Assembly (NCBI GenBank): GCA_022760735.1
Contig: JAKELU010000001.1
Span: 142,541 to 206,540, forward strand
Source of the DNA: Firmicutes bacterium FC7
GTDB taxonomy: Bacteria; Bacillota; Clostridia; Tissierellales; Tissierellaceae
Direction of reading: 5' to 3'
Length of the DNA: 64,000 nt
Shown here: in pieces, positions 16,954-27,493 of the stretch
Numbering within the stretch: position 1 is the stretch's first letter
Layout of the letters: the number at the start of each line of letters is the position of its first letter
The notes under the pieces: generated by a model
The model's input: the letters and a program-made list of their open reading frames with translations, nothing else
Database searches by the model: none
Told to the model about the DNA's origin: nothing
Made by a program: the position numbers and the translations under genes

Positions 16954-18204
16954 ATGTTGAATGAAAATCTAAATCCTTTACAAAGTGCTCAAAAGCAAAT
17001 AAGAACAGCTTGTAACTTATTAGAACTTGATCCTTCAGTATTTGAATTGTTAAAAGAACCAAAAAGAATAATTGAAATAAGTATTCCTGTAAAAATGGAT
17101 GATGGTAGTGTAAAGGTTTTCAAAGGATATAGGTCAATGTATAATGATGCTGCAGGTCCTGGAAAAGGGGGAATTAGGTTTCATATTGATGTTAACAGAG
17201 ATGAAGTTGCAGCATTATCAGCTTGGATGGCAATTAAATGCTCTGTCTTAAATTTACCAATGGGTGGTGGAAAGGGTGGAATCACAGTAGATCCCCGTAC
17301 TTTATCACAAGGAGAATTAGAAAGGTTATCAAGAGGCTACATACAGGGTCTATATAAGTACTTAGGAGATAAAATAGATATCCCTGCTCCAGATGCAAAC
17401 ACTAACGGACAGATTATGGCATGGATGACAGATGAGTATATAAAGCTAACTGGAAATCAAAATCTTGGAGTAATAACAGGTAAGCCAATTGAATGGGGTG
17501 GTTCTAGAGGAAGAGGAGTTGCTACTGGTTATGGTATTTCCATAGTTGCTGAGGAAGTTTCTAAAAAGCTAGGACTTGATATTACTAATGCTAAAATTGC
17601 AATACAGGGCTTTGGCAATGTGGGTAGTAATGCTGCTAAATGTCTACAAGACTTAGGTGCAAAGGTTGTTGCAATTGCCAAGAAAGACTTTGCAATTTAC
17701 AATGAGAACGGAATAAATATTGATGAGTTAATTGAATACAATGACAAGAATAAAGATGTTGCAGATTTTATTGGAACTAAAAAAATATCCTTAGAGGAAT
17801 TCTGGCAGTTGAATGTTGATATCCTAGTTCCTGCTGCTCTTGAAAATGCTATTACTAAAGAAATAGCCAATAATATTAATGCTAAAATTATTTGTGAAGG
17901 AGCAAATGGACCTATTACACCTGCAGCAGATAATTTATTAAATAAGAAAGGTATTTTAATCACACCTGACATTCTGACAAATGCTGGTGGAGTTGTAGTA
18001 TCTTACTTTGAATGGGTTCAAAATCTTTATGGATATTATTGGACTGAAGAAGAAGTACTTAATAAAGAAAAAGTTCTAATGAAAGAAGCATTTGATACCA
18101 TATGGCAAATCAAGGAAAAACATAATATAAGTTTTAGAGATGCTGCTTATATGTATGGTGTTAAGAGAATAGCCGATATTATGAAAATTAGAGGCTGGTA
18201 TTAA
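16954..18204 (+). CDS. gdh: Glutamate dehydrogenase (first copy)
   Basis: A 416-residue hexameric Glu/Leu/Phe/Val dehydrogenase that interconverts glutamate with 2-oxoglutarate and ammonia. Substrate residues are in GPGKGGIRFH and in LPMGGGKGGITVDP (catalytic Lys near residue 105), with the catalytic Asp in IPAPDANTNGQIMAWM. The dinucleotide motif is GFGNVGSNAAKC near residue 212. The start has a GGGGGC-type site upstream. A closely similar paralogue lies at 26107-27372. Control is probably by the divergent LysR protein, and the neighbouring glutaminase and symporter suggest a role in glutamine/glutamate use. Confidence 0.95.
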   Translation: MLNENLNPLQSAQKQIRTACNLLELDPSVFELLKEPKRIIEISIPVKMDDGSVKVFKGYRSMYNDAAGPGKGGIRFHIDVNRDEVAALSAWMAIKCSVLNLPMGGGKGGITVDPRTLSQGELERLSRGYIQGLYKYLGDKIDIPAPDANTNGQIMAWMTDEYIKLTGNQNLGVITGKPIEWGGSRGRGVATGYGISIVAEEVSKKLGLDITNAKIAIQGFGNVGSNAAKCLQDLGAKVVAIAKKDFAIYNENGINIDELIEYNDKNKDVADFIGTKKISLEEFWQLNVDILVPAALENAITKEIANNINAKIICEGANGPITPAADNLLNKKGILITPDILTNAGGVVVSYFEWVQNLYGYYWTEEEVLNKEKVLMKEAFDTIWQIKEKHNISFRDAAYMYGVKRIADIMKIRGWY

Positions 18205-18220
18205 TTAGAATATAGAATAT

Positions 18221-18277
18221 AAAAATGCTCCTTTAAGTATACGATTTTATCAAATATACTTTCAAAGGAGCATTTTT
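18221..18277 (+). terminator. Long hairpin terminator after gdh
   Basis: A 14-bp outer stem (18221-18234 with 18264-18277) and a 7-bp inner stem (18235-18241 with 18255-18261) end in a T run. The flanking A runs make it usable in both directions. Confidence 0.88.
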
Positions 18278-18319
18278 GGGGAATTTTGTTTATTTAAACA
18301 AAATAATAGCTATTTAATA

Positions 18320-19747
18320 CTATCTTTCTGAGTTTACTTTTGTCTCTTCCCAGAAATCAACCTTATCTTTAAGATTTATAGAAGAAGCTTTAAATACTGG
18401 ATTATTACCACTCTTTCTTTGTTCAATATAGTCATTCATACATGCTATAACTGGATCTTTTAATATAAATATTGCTGGTATATTAATCAAAGCCATAGCG
18501 GCCATAAGTACGTCTGCTGTATCCCATGCAACACCAAATTCCATTCCAGCACCAAATAGTATAACAACTACTGCTATAGCACGAAATACTGTTAATATAC
18601 CCTTATTCACCTTTTCACCAACTATATATTTTAAGTTTGCCTCTGCATAGAAGTAGTTTCCTATCAATGTTGTAAAACCAAATAAAAATAATGCAAATGT
18701 GAAGAAGTGTTGACCAAAAGCTCCAAAGTTGTTAGTCAATGCAGCTACATTATATGGAGCACCAGCAAGTTCTGGATCTGGAGCAACTCCTGATGATAAA
18801 AGCATAATTGCAGTTGCAGTACAAATTACCCACGTATCAAGATATACTGACATCATCTGAACTAGTCCCTGTTTTACAGGATGAGAAACATCTGCAGCAG
18901 CTGCTGCATTTGGTGCAGAACCAATACCAGCTTCATTAGAATATAGCCCTCTCTTTAATCCCATCATTACAGCAGATCCAGAAAATCCACCAAATATAGC
19001 TTTAAAGTCAAAAGCTTGTGTGAATATATCACCAATCATTGCAGGTACAATAGCTATATTTTTAAATATAATTATTATTGCTACTATAATATAAGTTACT
19101 GACATTATTGGTACTAGCAAAGAAGCAGTTTGACTTAATTTCTTTCCACCGCCAAAAATACTAATTCCAGATATAATCGCTAAAATTCCTCCTACAATAA
19201 TTGGAGTTAATTCAGGGTTATAAAAACTATAAGTAGTAAAAGCTGAGTTTATATTGTATGATGCAAGCATATTAAATCCAATCATATAAGTTAGAATTAA
19301 AATAATTGCAAAAGTTAACCCTAATGCTTTGCTTTTCATACCATTTTCAATATAGTGCGAAGGTCCACCGTAGGATCCACCTTCTTTGTCACGCTTCTTG
19401 TAAATCTGTGCAAGAGTACTTTCTACAAAGGCAGATGCTGCTCCAACAAACGCTACAAGCCACATCCAAAATACCGATCCGGCTCCACCTATACATACTG
19501 CAGTAGATACACCAACGATATTTCCAGTTCCTACCCTAGAAGCAGTAGAGACCATTAGCGCCTGGAATGATGACATTGATTTTTCATCTTTTGTAGGTTC
19601 ACTTACAACTTTTATGGATTCCTTTAGTAAACGAAGTTGAACAAAATTAGTTTTAAATGAGAAATAAAGTCCACCACCAACTAATAAAATTGGCAAAACG
19701 TAAGTATAAAGAAAACCACTTAAACTACCAATAAACTTTGCATACAT
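18320..19747 (-). CDS. Sodium:amino-acid (AGCS) symporter, probably glutamine
   Basis: A 475-residue AGCS permease with about eleven membrane helices. It shows the family stretches GTGNIVGVSTAVCIGGAGS near residue 75 and GLKRGLYSNEAGIGSAPNA near residue 265. The family carries alanine, glycine or glutamine with sodium. It lies 76 nt downstream of glutaminase on the same strand, the same pairing as the Bacillus glsA-glnT genes, so glutamine is the likely substrate. No terminator is seen between the two genes, so they are probably co-transcribed. Confidence 0.9.
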   Translation of the reverse strand: MYAKFIGSLSGFLYTYVLPILLVGGGLYFSFKTNFVQLRLLKESIKVVSEPTKDEKSMSSFQALMVSTASRVGTGNIVGVSTAVCIGGAGSVFWMWLVAFVGAASAFVESTLAQIYKKRDKEGGSYGGPSHYIENGMKSKALGLTFAIILILTYMIGFNMLASYNINSAFTTYSFYNPELTPIIVGGILAIISGISIFGGGKKLSQTASLLVPIMSVTYIIVAIIIIFKNIAIVPAMIGDIFTQAFDFKAIFGGFSGSAVMMGLKRGLYSNEAGIGSAPNAAAAADVSHPVKQGLVQMMSVYLDTWVICTATAIMLLSSGVAPDPELAGAPYNVAALTNNFGAFGQHFFTFALFLFGFTTLIGNYFYAEANLKYIVGEKVNKGILTVFRAIAVVVILFGAGMEFGVAWDTADVLMAAMALINIPAIFILKDPVIACMNDYIEQRKSGNNPVFKASSINLKDKVDFWEETKVNSER

Positions 19748-19823
19748 GTTATCCCTCCTATTTTTTTATTAATGATTAGATTTGCATCTGCATTTATATT
19801 TTATCACCTTCTTTCAATATTTT

Positions 19824-20783
19824 TTATACACTAGCAATAAAAATTTTACTACTAAATTCATTGCTGAAATAATGAAGTCCCAATTTACTTGATAAGAATT
19901 CTAAGATATGATACCCCCCTATACTATTCCCCTTCTCATCTAGTGCAGGACCAAAAACACCAATTCCCATTTTGTTTTCAGAACAAGCAATTATTCCACC
20001 GCCTACTCCACTTTTAGCAGGCATTCCTACCCTTATGGCAAATTCACCAGAACTGTCATACATCCCACAGGTTACCATAAGTGTCTTAGCAATTTTTAAA
20101 ATTTCACTATCAATTAATCTATTACCTGTGTTGATATCTATTCCACCGTTAGCTAAGACACATGAATAATTAGCAAGATCATTTGTATTTACTTTAACTG
20201 AACACATTTTAAAATAAAATTCCAAAGTCTTTTCCACATCTGTTTCAATAATTCCACTATTCTTCATAAAATATGCCATAGAACGATTTAACATACCTGT
20301 GCGATTTTCTGATTCGAAAACGTTTTTATCTATATCAATGGAATTCCTCCCACAAAGCTTATGTACAAAGGACAAATACTCTTTAAATTCAAATTTGTCA
20401 GCAATTAAGCCGGCAACAGCAATTGCCCCAGCATTAATGAAAGGGTTTGATGGACATTTACTTTTAGTTTCAAGTCTAGCCATAGAATTAAAGGGATCTC
20501 CTGAAGGCTCCATTCCTACCTTACTAAATACTATTTCTTTACCAAGATGCTGAAGAGCAAAAACTAATGAAATCGTTTTAGATATGCTTTGCATTGTAAA
20601 GTCATGTTGCCAATCACCAGCATGGAAACGATCCCCATCAACCGTTATTATACTAGCTCCAAGCAAATTCTTGTCCACTTTAGCTAACTCAGGAATATAT
20701 GATGCAACCTTCCCTTCTCTTATATATTTACGACTATCTTCAAGAGCATTTCGTAAAACTTCATCAAGATTCTGAATATTCAC
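19824..20783 (-). CDS. glsA: Glutaminase
   Basis: A 319-residue glutaminase of the serine-dependent beta-lactamase-like family (usual length 305-320), hydrolysing glutamine to glutamate and ammonia. The catalytic Ser-x-x-Lys is in MQSISKTISLVFAL near residue 66. Further family blocks are NPFINAGAIAVAGL near 113 and GMYDSSGEFAIRVGMPAKSG near 240. The start is GTG at 20783 with GGAGGGAGGGG upstream. It precedes the symporter, and a LysR gene is divergent on the other side. Confidence 0.96.
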   Translation of the reverse strand: MNIQNLDEVLRNALEDSRKYIREGKVASYIPELAKVDKNLLGASIITVDGDRFHAGDWQHDFTMQSISKTISLVFALQHLGKEIVFSKVGMEPSGDPFNSMARLETKSKCPSNPFINAGAIAVAGLIADKFEFKEYLSFVHKLCGRNSIDIDKNVFESENRTGMLNRSMAYFMKNSGIIETDVEKTLEFYFKMCSVKVNTNDLANYSCVLANGGIDINTGNRLIDSEILKIAKTLMVTCGMYDSSGEFAIRVGMPAKSGVGGGIIACSENKMGIGVFGPALDEKGNSIGGYHILEFLSSKLGLHYFSNEFSSKIFIASV

Positions 20784-20981
20784 AACATCCCCTCCCTCCT
20801 GAAGTATTAAAGTTGCCTGTAATTTTATTCTATCGTTTATAGTAATAAAATGGTAATATCAATTCGATATACCTGCTATATATAACTCTTATAGCTAATT
20901 TTTTAACTATGTGTTACACTTTAATTAATTATATTTTTACACAACTTAATATAACTCAAAGCTTAAGGAGGTAGCATTAAC

Positions 20982-21938
20982 TTGGACATTAATCATTTAG
21001 AAGAATTTGTAACAGTTGCTGAATGCGGATCTATAAATAAAGCAGCCAACAAGTTATATATATCTCAACCCCATTTAAGTAATATAATCAGAGATTTAGA
21101 AAACTCCATTGGATTTAAACTGTTTAAGCGCACTAACAGAGGCGTCAGGCTAACTCCTGCTGGGGAATATTTCTTAAAGCATTCTAAGGCAATTTTAAAA
21201 GAAATACAGGCTTTGAAAGAATTTACTCCTACTTGTGCGAAAGTTTCAGACAAGCTTCGTGTATCAATGACTAAATTTTCACATACAATGGAAAGTTTTA
21301 ATGAAGTATGTAACCTTAGTGAAAATATAGGTGAATTTACATATGTACTTAACGAAGGTACAACTAGAGATGTTATTATGGATATTGCCAATGGTTATAC
21401 AGATGTTGGAGTTATACATTATGATATAAATGAGGAGAGTAATATCCATGCCTTCCTTGAAAAAAATGAACTTTCTTGGAAAACGATTGCTAATTTCAAA
21501 CCGGAGATATGTATTTCTAAAAACCATGAATTAATTAGACAAGGAAAGAAGGTAACACTTGATGCACTTAAGGATTATGGCTTCGTACGATATCTTGGAC
21601 AATACGAGGATTTTATATATAATATAGCAAAACGAGGACGTCACATGGATTTAAATAATTCAAATAAGATAATATACGTTTATGGACGGGCAACCTTAAT
21701 GCAACTTATATCTACTACTAACTGCTATACAATTGGAATTACAGAATTTGATAATCAGGTTCAAATGTTTCAGGTTATATCAATTCCAATTGAAGGTTGT
21801 GAGAACAGTATTCAATTTGAGATAATAACAAGAAAAAATGCAACTTTAGACGAAACTGCACAGAAATTTATAGATAATGTAACAAAAAGATATTGTCGTT
21901 TAGCTGAAATGAAAAGCACTCAAAAAACCTCCGAATAA
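20982..21938 (+). CDS. LysR-type regulator, divergent from glsA
   Basis: A 318-residue LysR regulator with an N-terminal HTH (GSINKAANKLYISQPHLSNI near residue 17) and a periplasmic-binding-like effector domain from about residue 88. The start is TTG at 20982, 8 nt after AAGGAGGT; the second codon reads Asp. It shares a 198-bp intergenic region with glutaminase and is the likely regulator of glsA and the symporter. The middle of the effector domain is less conserved than in the LysR at 15949, so the two probably sense different ligands. Confidence 0.92.
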   Translation: MDINHLEEFVTVAECGSINKAANKLYISQPHLSNIIRDLENSIGFKLFKRTNRGVRLTPAGEYFLKHSKAILKEIQALKEFTPTCAKVSDKLRVSMTKFSHTMESFNEVCNLSENIGEFTYVLNEGTTRDVIMDIANGYTDVGVIHYDINEESNIHAFLEKNELSWKTIANFKPEICISKNHELIRQGKKVTLDALKDYGFVRYLGQYEDFIYNIAKRGRHMDLNNSNKIIYVYGRATLMQLISTTNCYTIGITEFDNQVQMFQVISIPIEGCENSIQFEIITRKNATLDETAQKFIDNVTKRYCRLAEMKSTQKTSE

Positions 21939-21953
21939 CTTCGGAGGTTTTCT
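21922..21953. terminator. Bidirectional terminator between LysR and groEL
   Basis: AAAACCTCCGAA (21924-21935) pairs with TTCGGAGGTTTT (21940-21951) around a TAAC loop, with T runs on both strands. It serves the converging LysR and groEL transcripts. Confidence 0.92.
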
Positions 21954-21968
21954 TAATAAGGGGAAGAC

Positions 21969-23600
<1,632 letters not shown>

Positions 23601-23637
23601 TTAACACACCTCTCTGAAATTTTATTCATAAAATTTT

Positions 23638-23729
23638 AATTCACAGCTCACAGTTCTATTTATCTTTTTTATAAGTCTTTCTGACGACCAAAGGTCACAT
23701 CTACAACTGTGAATAGTACATTGTGAATT
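23638..23729. repeat. Inverted repeat element between groES and groEL
   Basis: AATTCACAGCTCACAGTT (23638-23655) faces its diverged inverted copy at 23705-23729, making a palindromic element of about 92 bp. The ends match the AATTCACA-type repeats at 50.7-51.0, 55.1 and 55.6-56.1 kb. In the groESL mRNA it should fold into a long hairpin. Confidence 0.65.
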
Positions 23730-23739
23730 GAAATTGTCA

Positions 23740-24021
23740 TTACTCAACTACTGCTAAAATATCACTTAATTTTAATATAGTTACTTCTTCTCCGTCTATT
23801 TTTATTTCAGTACCTGCATATTTAGAGAATATTACTTTGTCCCCTACTTTTATTTGATCTTTCTTCTTTTCGTCCTTCGTGATTTCATCACCAATTGCAA
23901 TTACTTCAGCCATTGATGGTTGTTCTTTAGCAGTACTAGGAAGTACTATGCCACTCTTTGTTTTCTCTTCAACTTCAACTTTCTTTATAACTACTCTGTC
24001 TCCTAATGGTTTTAAACTCAC
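23740..24021 (-). CDS. groES: Co-chaperonin GroES
   Basis: A 93-residue 10-kDa co-chaperonin that caps GroEL. The N-terminus LKPLGDRVVIKKVEVEEKTK, the mobile-loop region GIVLPSTAKEQPSMAEVIAI and the KVIFSKYAGTEIKIDGEE block are typical. The start is GTG at 24021 behind AAGGAGGT. First gene of the groESL operon below a CIRCE operator. Confidence 0.98.
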   Translation of the reverse strand: MSLKPLGDRVVIKKVEVEEKTKSGIVLPSTAKEQPSMAEVIAIGDEITKDEKKKDQIKVGDKVIFSKYAGTEIKIDGEEVTILKLSDILAVVE

Positions 24022-24057
24022 AGTAATACCTCCTTATTTTGATTGTTACTCACGTTA

Positions 24058-24084
24058 TTAGCACTCATTTAAAATGAGTGCTAA
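24058..24084. promoter_or_regulatory. CIRCE operator of groESL
   Basis: TTAGCACTC (24058-24066), nine bases, and GAGTGCTAA (24076-24084) match the HrcA binding element exactly. It overlaps the transcribed leader of groES, so HrcA should repress the operon at normal temperature. Confidence 0.97.
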
Positions 24085-24098
24085 TATCTACATTCATA

Positions 24099-24127
24099 AT
24101 AATACTTAAATTATGTGCCCATTTCAA
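24099..24127 (-). promoter_or_regulatory. groESL promoter
   Basis: On the minus strand TTGAAA (24122-24127), a 17-nt spacer and TATTAT (24099-24104), ending 14 bp before the CIRCE element. Confidence 0.7.
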
Positions 24128-24216
24128 ATAGATGTTTCCCCTAAAAATATCGATTATACAAAATTATACTTCTTTTTCTAAAATATTCTTCAATTATCTT
24201 TCATTTTCTTTGTTTT

Positions 24217-24900
24217 TCATATTATGTTAGTTAATGCCAAATAGATAATTGGTATAAAAATAGCAGGTAGCATATTTGCCACTTTTATTTTCTTGATACC
24301 TAGTATATTTATTCCAATGGCTAAAATTAATACACCTCCTACAGCTGACATCTCAGTAATTACTTCTGGAGTTAATAAATTCTTTACAGAATTGGCTAGG
24401 AGAGTAATTCCTCCTTGGTAGATAAAGACAGGAAAAATTGAAAAGGAAACCCCTATTCCTAATGTAGAAGCAAGTATAACAGACATAACTCCGTCTAGGA
24501 TAGATTTCGCAAACAATGTTTCATGATTTCCACTAAGTCCTGATTCCAAAGATCCAACTATGGCCATAGCACCTATACAAAAAATTAAAGAAGCAGTTAC
24601 AAAACCCTTAGAGAAGTTAGAATCTCCTTTACCGAATTTCTTCTCCAATCTATTTCCCAAATATTCAAGCTTTAAATCAATATCAATAAACTCTCCAATA
24701 ATTCCACCAACTACTATACTTCCTATAACTAATATAATATTATTCGTTTCGATGGCTGATGTTATACCAATAATTGCTGTAGATAGACCTATGCCATCCA
24801 TTATTGTGCTCTTGTACCTCTCCTTTATACCCTTTTTAATTAAAATGCCAATAGAAGTTCCTAAAATAATTGCTATTACATTTACTATTGAGCCTAACAT
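24217..24900 (-). CDS. DUF554 membrane protein
   Basis: A 227-residue polytopic membrane protein of the DUF554 (YdfK/YqgA-like) family. The N-terminus LGSIVNVIAIILGTSIGILIKKGI, the conserved GIGLSTAIIGITSA segment and the acidic short loops match the family; about six helices are predicted. The family has no established biochemical role and transport is only guessed at. It stands alone between groESL and the glycosylase gene. Confidence 0.9.
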   Translation of the reverse strand: MLGSIVNVIAIILGTSIGILIKKGIKERYKSTIMDGIGLSTAIIGITSAIETNNIILVIGSIVVGGIIGEFIDIDLKLEYLGNRLEKKFGKGDSNFSKGFVTASLIFCIGAMAIVGSLESGLSGNHETLFAKSILDGVMSVILASTLGIGVSFSIFPVFIYQGGITLLANSVKNLLTPEVITEMSAVGGVLILAIGINILGIKKIKVANMLPAIFIPIIYLALTNII

Positions 24901-24983
24901 TTTCTTCCCCTTCCTATATCTTTATTTATCCTAAATTGATATATTCATATTAGAATACACTATTTTAAGTAAATTTTCCATAA

Positions 24984-25008
24984 CAAAAAGAACCTGGAAA
25001 GGTTCTTT
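24984..25008 (-). terminator. Terminator of the OGG gene
   Basis: AAAGAACCT (24987-24995) pairs with AGGTTCTTT (25000-25008) around GGAA, with five T following on the minus strand. Confidence 0.82.
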
Positions 25009-25030
25009 CTGTGTATTTGTAGGACTAAGA

Positions 25031-25912
25031 CTACTTCCCTATTCCTAACTCTCTAGCATAATAGAATAAATACTGTTGAGCATAACCGGCAAGTCTTCCA
25101 AAAATTCTAGCTCCTGATAGACCTATTTGCTTTGGGTTTGTTTCTTCTTTTAGATAAAAGTATTCCATTACCCTCTTAACCCATACATCTACAGGGAAGG
25201 CTTCTTCCTTATCAAAGGCAAATAATAATATACAATCACTAACCTTAGGTCCTACTCCTGGTAATGTAGTTAAAAGATTCTTTCCTTCATCTCTTGATAG
25301 ATTATAAATACAATCTAAATCAAATTCACCTTCATAAATTCTTCTGCTTGTTTCCTTTATTCTATCTGCCCTAAAGCCTACTCTATATTTTTCCTTTATA
25401 TATTCTACATCAAGACTAGCAAGCTTTTCTGGCTTTGGAAAACTATAATAATCTTTTCCATTCCAGCTTCCTGCATATTCTCCTAAATCCATTGAGATTA
25501 ACTCTACTGCTTTTTTAATCCTAGGAATTTGATTGTTAGCTGATATTATAAAGGATATAACCGTTTCATAAGGTTCCTGATTTAAGAGCCTCATTCCTTG
25601 ACCAAATTTAATTGCCTCTTCAAGTATTGGATCCTTTGATAGCTCTTTTTTTATTGCCCAATAATCCTTTCCTAAATCAAAGTAGTCAAACCAGATATTA
25701 TTGAAATCATCCATATTAGTGTTGGATAATATAATGTCATTATCTACCTTTTTTACATTTATGACCTTGCCATATGCAATTGTAGTATAACTTCCATCTT
25801 CTTCAACATACCATCTAAAGCATTGTCCACACTCAAATATGTGCTTTGGATCGAAATCCAATATATTTTTAATAATTATCTTATTATTTTCTTCTAATAT
25901 ATTGTAGCTCAT
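25031..25912 (-). CDS. 8-oxoguanine DNA glycosylase, OGG1 type
   Basis: A 293-residue bifunctional glycosylase that removes 8-oxoguanine from DNA. The N-terminal domain shows FECGQCFRWY near residue 26. The helix-hairpin-helix reads LTTLPGVGPKVSDCILLFAF near residue 214, with the catalytic lysine in GPKVSD and the catalytic Asp in FPVDVWVKRVMEYF near residue 240. Length and residue order match the OGG1-type enzymes found in many Clostridia rather than MutM. Monocistronic, with its own terminator. Confidence 0.93.
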   Translation of the reverse strand: MSYNILEENNKIIIKNILDFDPKHIFECGQCFRWYVEEDGSYTTIAYGKVINVKKVDNDIILSNTNMDDFNNIWFDYFDLGKDYWAIKKELSKDPILEEAIKFGQGMRLLNQEPYETVISFIISANNQIPRIKKAVELISMDLGEYAGSWNGKDYYSFPKPEKLASLDVEYIKEKYRVGFRADRIKETSRRIYEGEFDLDCIYNLSRDEGKNLLTTLPGVGPKVSDCILLFAFDKEEAFPVDVWVKRVMEYFYLKEETNPKQIGLSGARIFGRLAGYAQQYLFYYARELGIGK

Positions 25913-25976
25913 GAATTTCTCCTTACTTAAATGTATAGTTTATGTTACTATACACATTATAACATAATTTTAATCT

Positions 25977-26057
25977 TTACTCATATCTTAGAGCATCAAT
26001 TGGATCGAGTTTTGATGCTTTACTAGCTGGATAGATAGTTAACAAAAAAGTTCTGCA
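25977..26057 (-). pseudogene. C-terminal remnant of a MacB/FtsX-type ABC permease
   Basis: The minus strand reads FLLTIYPASKASKLDPIDAL, then RYE and stop. This is the hallmark C-terminus of MacB/LolE-type permeases (PA-x-KAS-x-LDPIEALRYE). Only about 25 codons remain and no ATPase or permease body is present, so an ABC exporter gene has been deleted here. Confidence 0.7.
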
Positions 26058-26080
26058 ATATATGTATGATTTTATTCATA

Positions 26081-26108
26081 AAAAAACTGGTCTTTCGACC
26101 AGTTTTTT
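26081..26108. terminator. Terminator of the second gdh
   Basis: AAAAAACTGGTC (26081-26092) pairs with GACCAGTTTTTT (26097-26108) around TTTC. It overlaps the gdh stop codon and has T runs both ways. Confidence 0.92.
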
Positions 26109-27372
26109 AGTACCAACCTCTTAATTTCATTACATCTGCAACTTTCTTTACAGAATGCATATAAGTTGCCTTTCTCATTGGTACATTGTATTCATCTTTT
26201 ATTTTCCAAATAGCATCAAATGCTTCCATCATTGCACGTTCTTGCTTATCTACTACTTCTTCTACACTCCAGTAATAACCGTATAGATTTTGTACCCATT
26301 CAAAGTATGATACTGTTACTCCACCTGAATTTGTTAAAATATCCGGAGAAACAGGAATTCCTCTTCTATTTAATATTTCATCTGCATCTGGAGTAATAGG
26401 TCCATTTGCAGCTTCGCATATTATCTTAGCATTTATCTTTTCCGCTACTTCAGCAGTAATTGCATTTTCTAATGCTGCTGGAATTAATATGTCTACATCT
26501 AGCTTCCAAAAATCATCTAGTGTTATCAACTTCGCATTTGGATAGTTTATTAGATTTCTATGTTCTTTCATGTATTTTGCTAAATCCTCATAATCAAGTC
26601 CAGCTTCATTATATAGTGCATAAGTACCTACTTCTCTTGTCCATTCTGCTAAGGCAACTATTTTTGCCCCTTGACCTTGAACATTCTTTACTGTGAAGCT
26701 TCCTACATTACCAAAGCCTTGTACCGCAACTTTAGCACCTTTTATATCTATACCATGCTTCTTAGCAAATTCTCTTGCGATAACTGCAACTCCAAATCCA
26801 GTTGCCTCATTTCTACCCTTTGAGCCGCCCCATTCTACAGGTTTTCCAGTTATTACTCCAATAGAATGATCCCCTGTTAGTTTTATGTACTCATCTGTCA
26901 TCCATGCCATTATTTGTCCATTCGTATTTACATCTGGAGCAGGAACATCTATCTTTTCTCCTAAATATTTGTGAAGTCCTTGGATATACCCTCTTGATAA
27001 TCTTTCAAGTTCACCCTTAGATAGAGTTTGAGGATCTACAGTCACTCCACCTTTACCTCCACCATATGGAATACCTGTTACACAGCATTTAAATGTCATC
27101 CATATGGACAATGCTTTTACTTCATCTAAATTTACAGCAGGATGAAACCTAATCCCGCCCTTTCCAGGACCTACAGCATCATTGTGCAAAGATCTATAAC
27201 CTTTAAATACTTTTACACTACCATCATCCATCTTTACAGGTATTGAAATTTCCACAACCCTTTGTGGCTCTTTTAGCAGTTCATATACAGCCGGTTCAAG
27301 CCCCAATGCTTCACAAGCTGACTTTATTTGTAACTGAGCATTCTCTAGTGGGTTTAATATTTCCTTTGACAT
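26107..27372 (-). CDS. gdh: Glutamate dehydrogenase (second copy)
   Basis: A 421-residue paralogue of the enzyme at 16954-18204, with the same family blocks: GPGKGGIRFHPAVNLDEV, IPYGGGKGGVTVDPQTL with the catalytic lysine, VPAPDVNTNGQIMAWM with the catalytic Asp, and GFGNVGSFTVKN in the Rossmann fold. Unlike the first copy it has no adjacent LysR. It has a promoter inside a 13-bp inverted repeat and a cre-like box. It lies beside rex, a redox regulator, so this may be the copy tuned to carbon and NADH status. Confidence 0.95.
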   Translation of the reverse strand: MSKEILNPLENAQLQIKSACEALGLEPAVYELLKEPQRVVEISIPVKMDDGSVKVFKGYRSLHNDAVGPGKGGIRFHPAVNLDEVKALSIWMTFKCCVTGIPYGGGKGGVTVDPQTLSKGELERLSRGYIQGLHKYLGEKIDVPAPDVNTNGQIMAWMTDEYIKLTGDHSIGVITGKPVEWGGSKGRNEATGFGVAVIAREFAKKHGIDIKGAKVAVQGFGNVGSFTVKNVQGQGAKIVALAEWTREVGTYALYNEAGLDYEDLAKYMKEHRNLINYPNAKLITLDDFWKLDVDILIPAALENAITAEVAEKINAKIICEAANGPITPDADEILNRRGIPVSPDILTNSGGVTVSYFEWVQNLYGYYWSVEEVVDKQERAMMEAFDAIWKIKDEYNVPMRKATYMHSVKKVADVMKLRGWY

Positions 27373-27394
27373 AATACGCCCCCCTTTGATCTCA

Positions 27395-27409
27395 TCGAAA
27401 ACGTTTACA
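27395..27409 (-). promoter_or_regulatory. cre-like (CcpA) box before gdh
   Basis: The minus strand reads TGTAAACGTTTTCGA, a close fit to the CcpA operator TGNAARCGNTWNCA. It lies between the -10 and the start codon, where bound CcpA would block transcription. Confidence 0.55.
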
Positions 27410-27419
27410 CTTTTTAGAC

Positions 27420-27474
27420 ATTATAACACACCTTAATTTAATAGGTCAACTCCTGCTAAACTAAGGTGTGTTAT
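27420..27474 (-). promoter_or_regulatory. gdh promoter inside a 13-bp inverted repeat
   Basis: TTGACC (27444-27449), an 18-nt spacer and TATAAT (27420-27425). The arms ATAACACACCTTA (27423-27435) and its complement (27462-27474) bracket the -35 and overlap the -10. The repeat may be the rex terminator, an operator, or both. Confidence 0.6.
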
Positions 27475-27493
27475 ATTATAAAGACTAAAACAT

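Noticed and set aside
26030-26060. Third copy of the ECF promoter motif (TGCAGAAC...GTTAAC)
   Set aside because: The -35-like part differs and the spacing to GTTAAC is too short; it lies in a pseudogene remnant.
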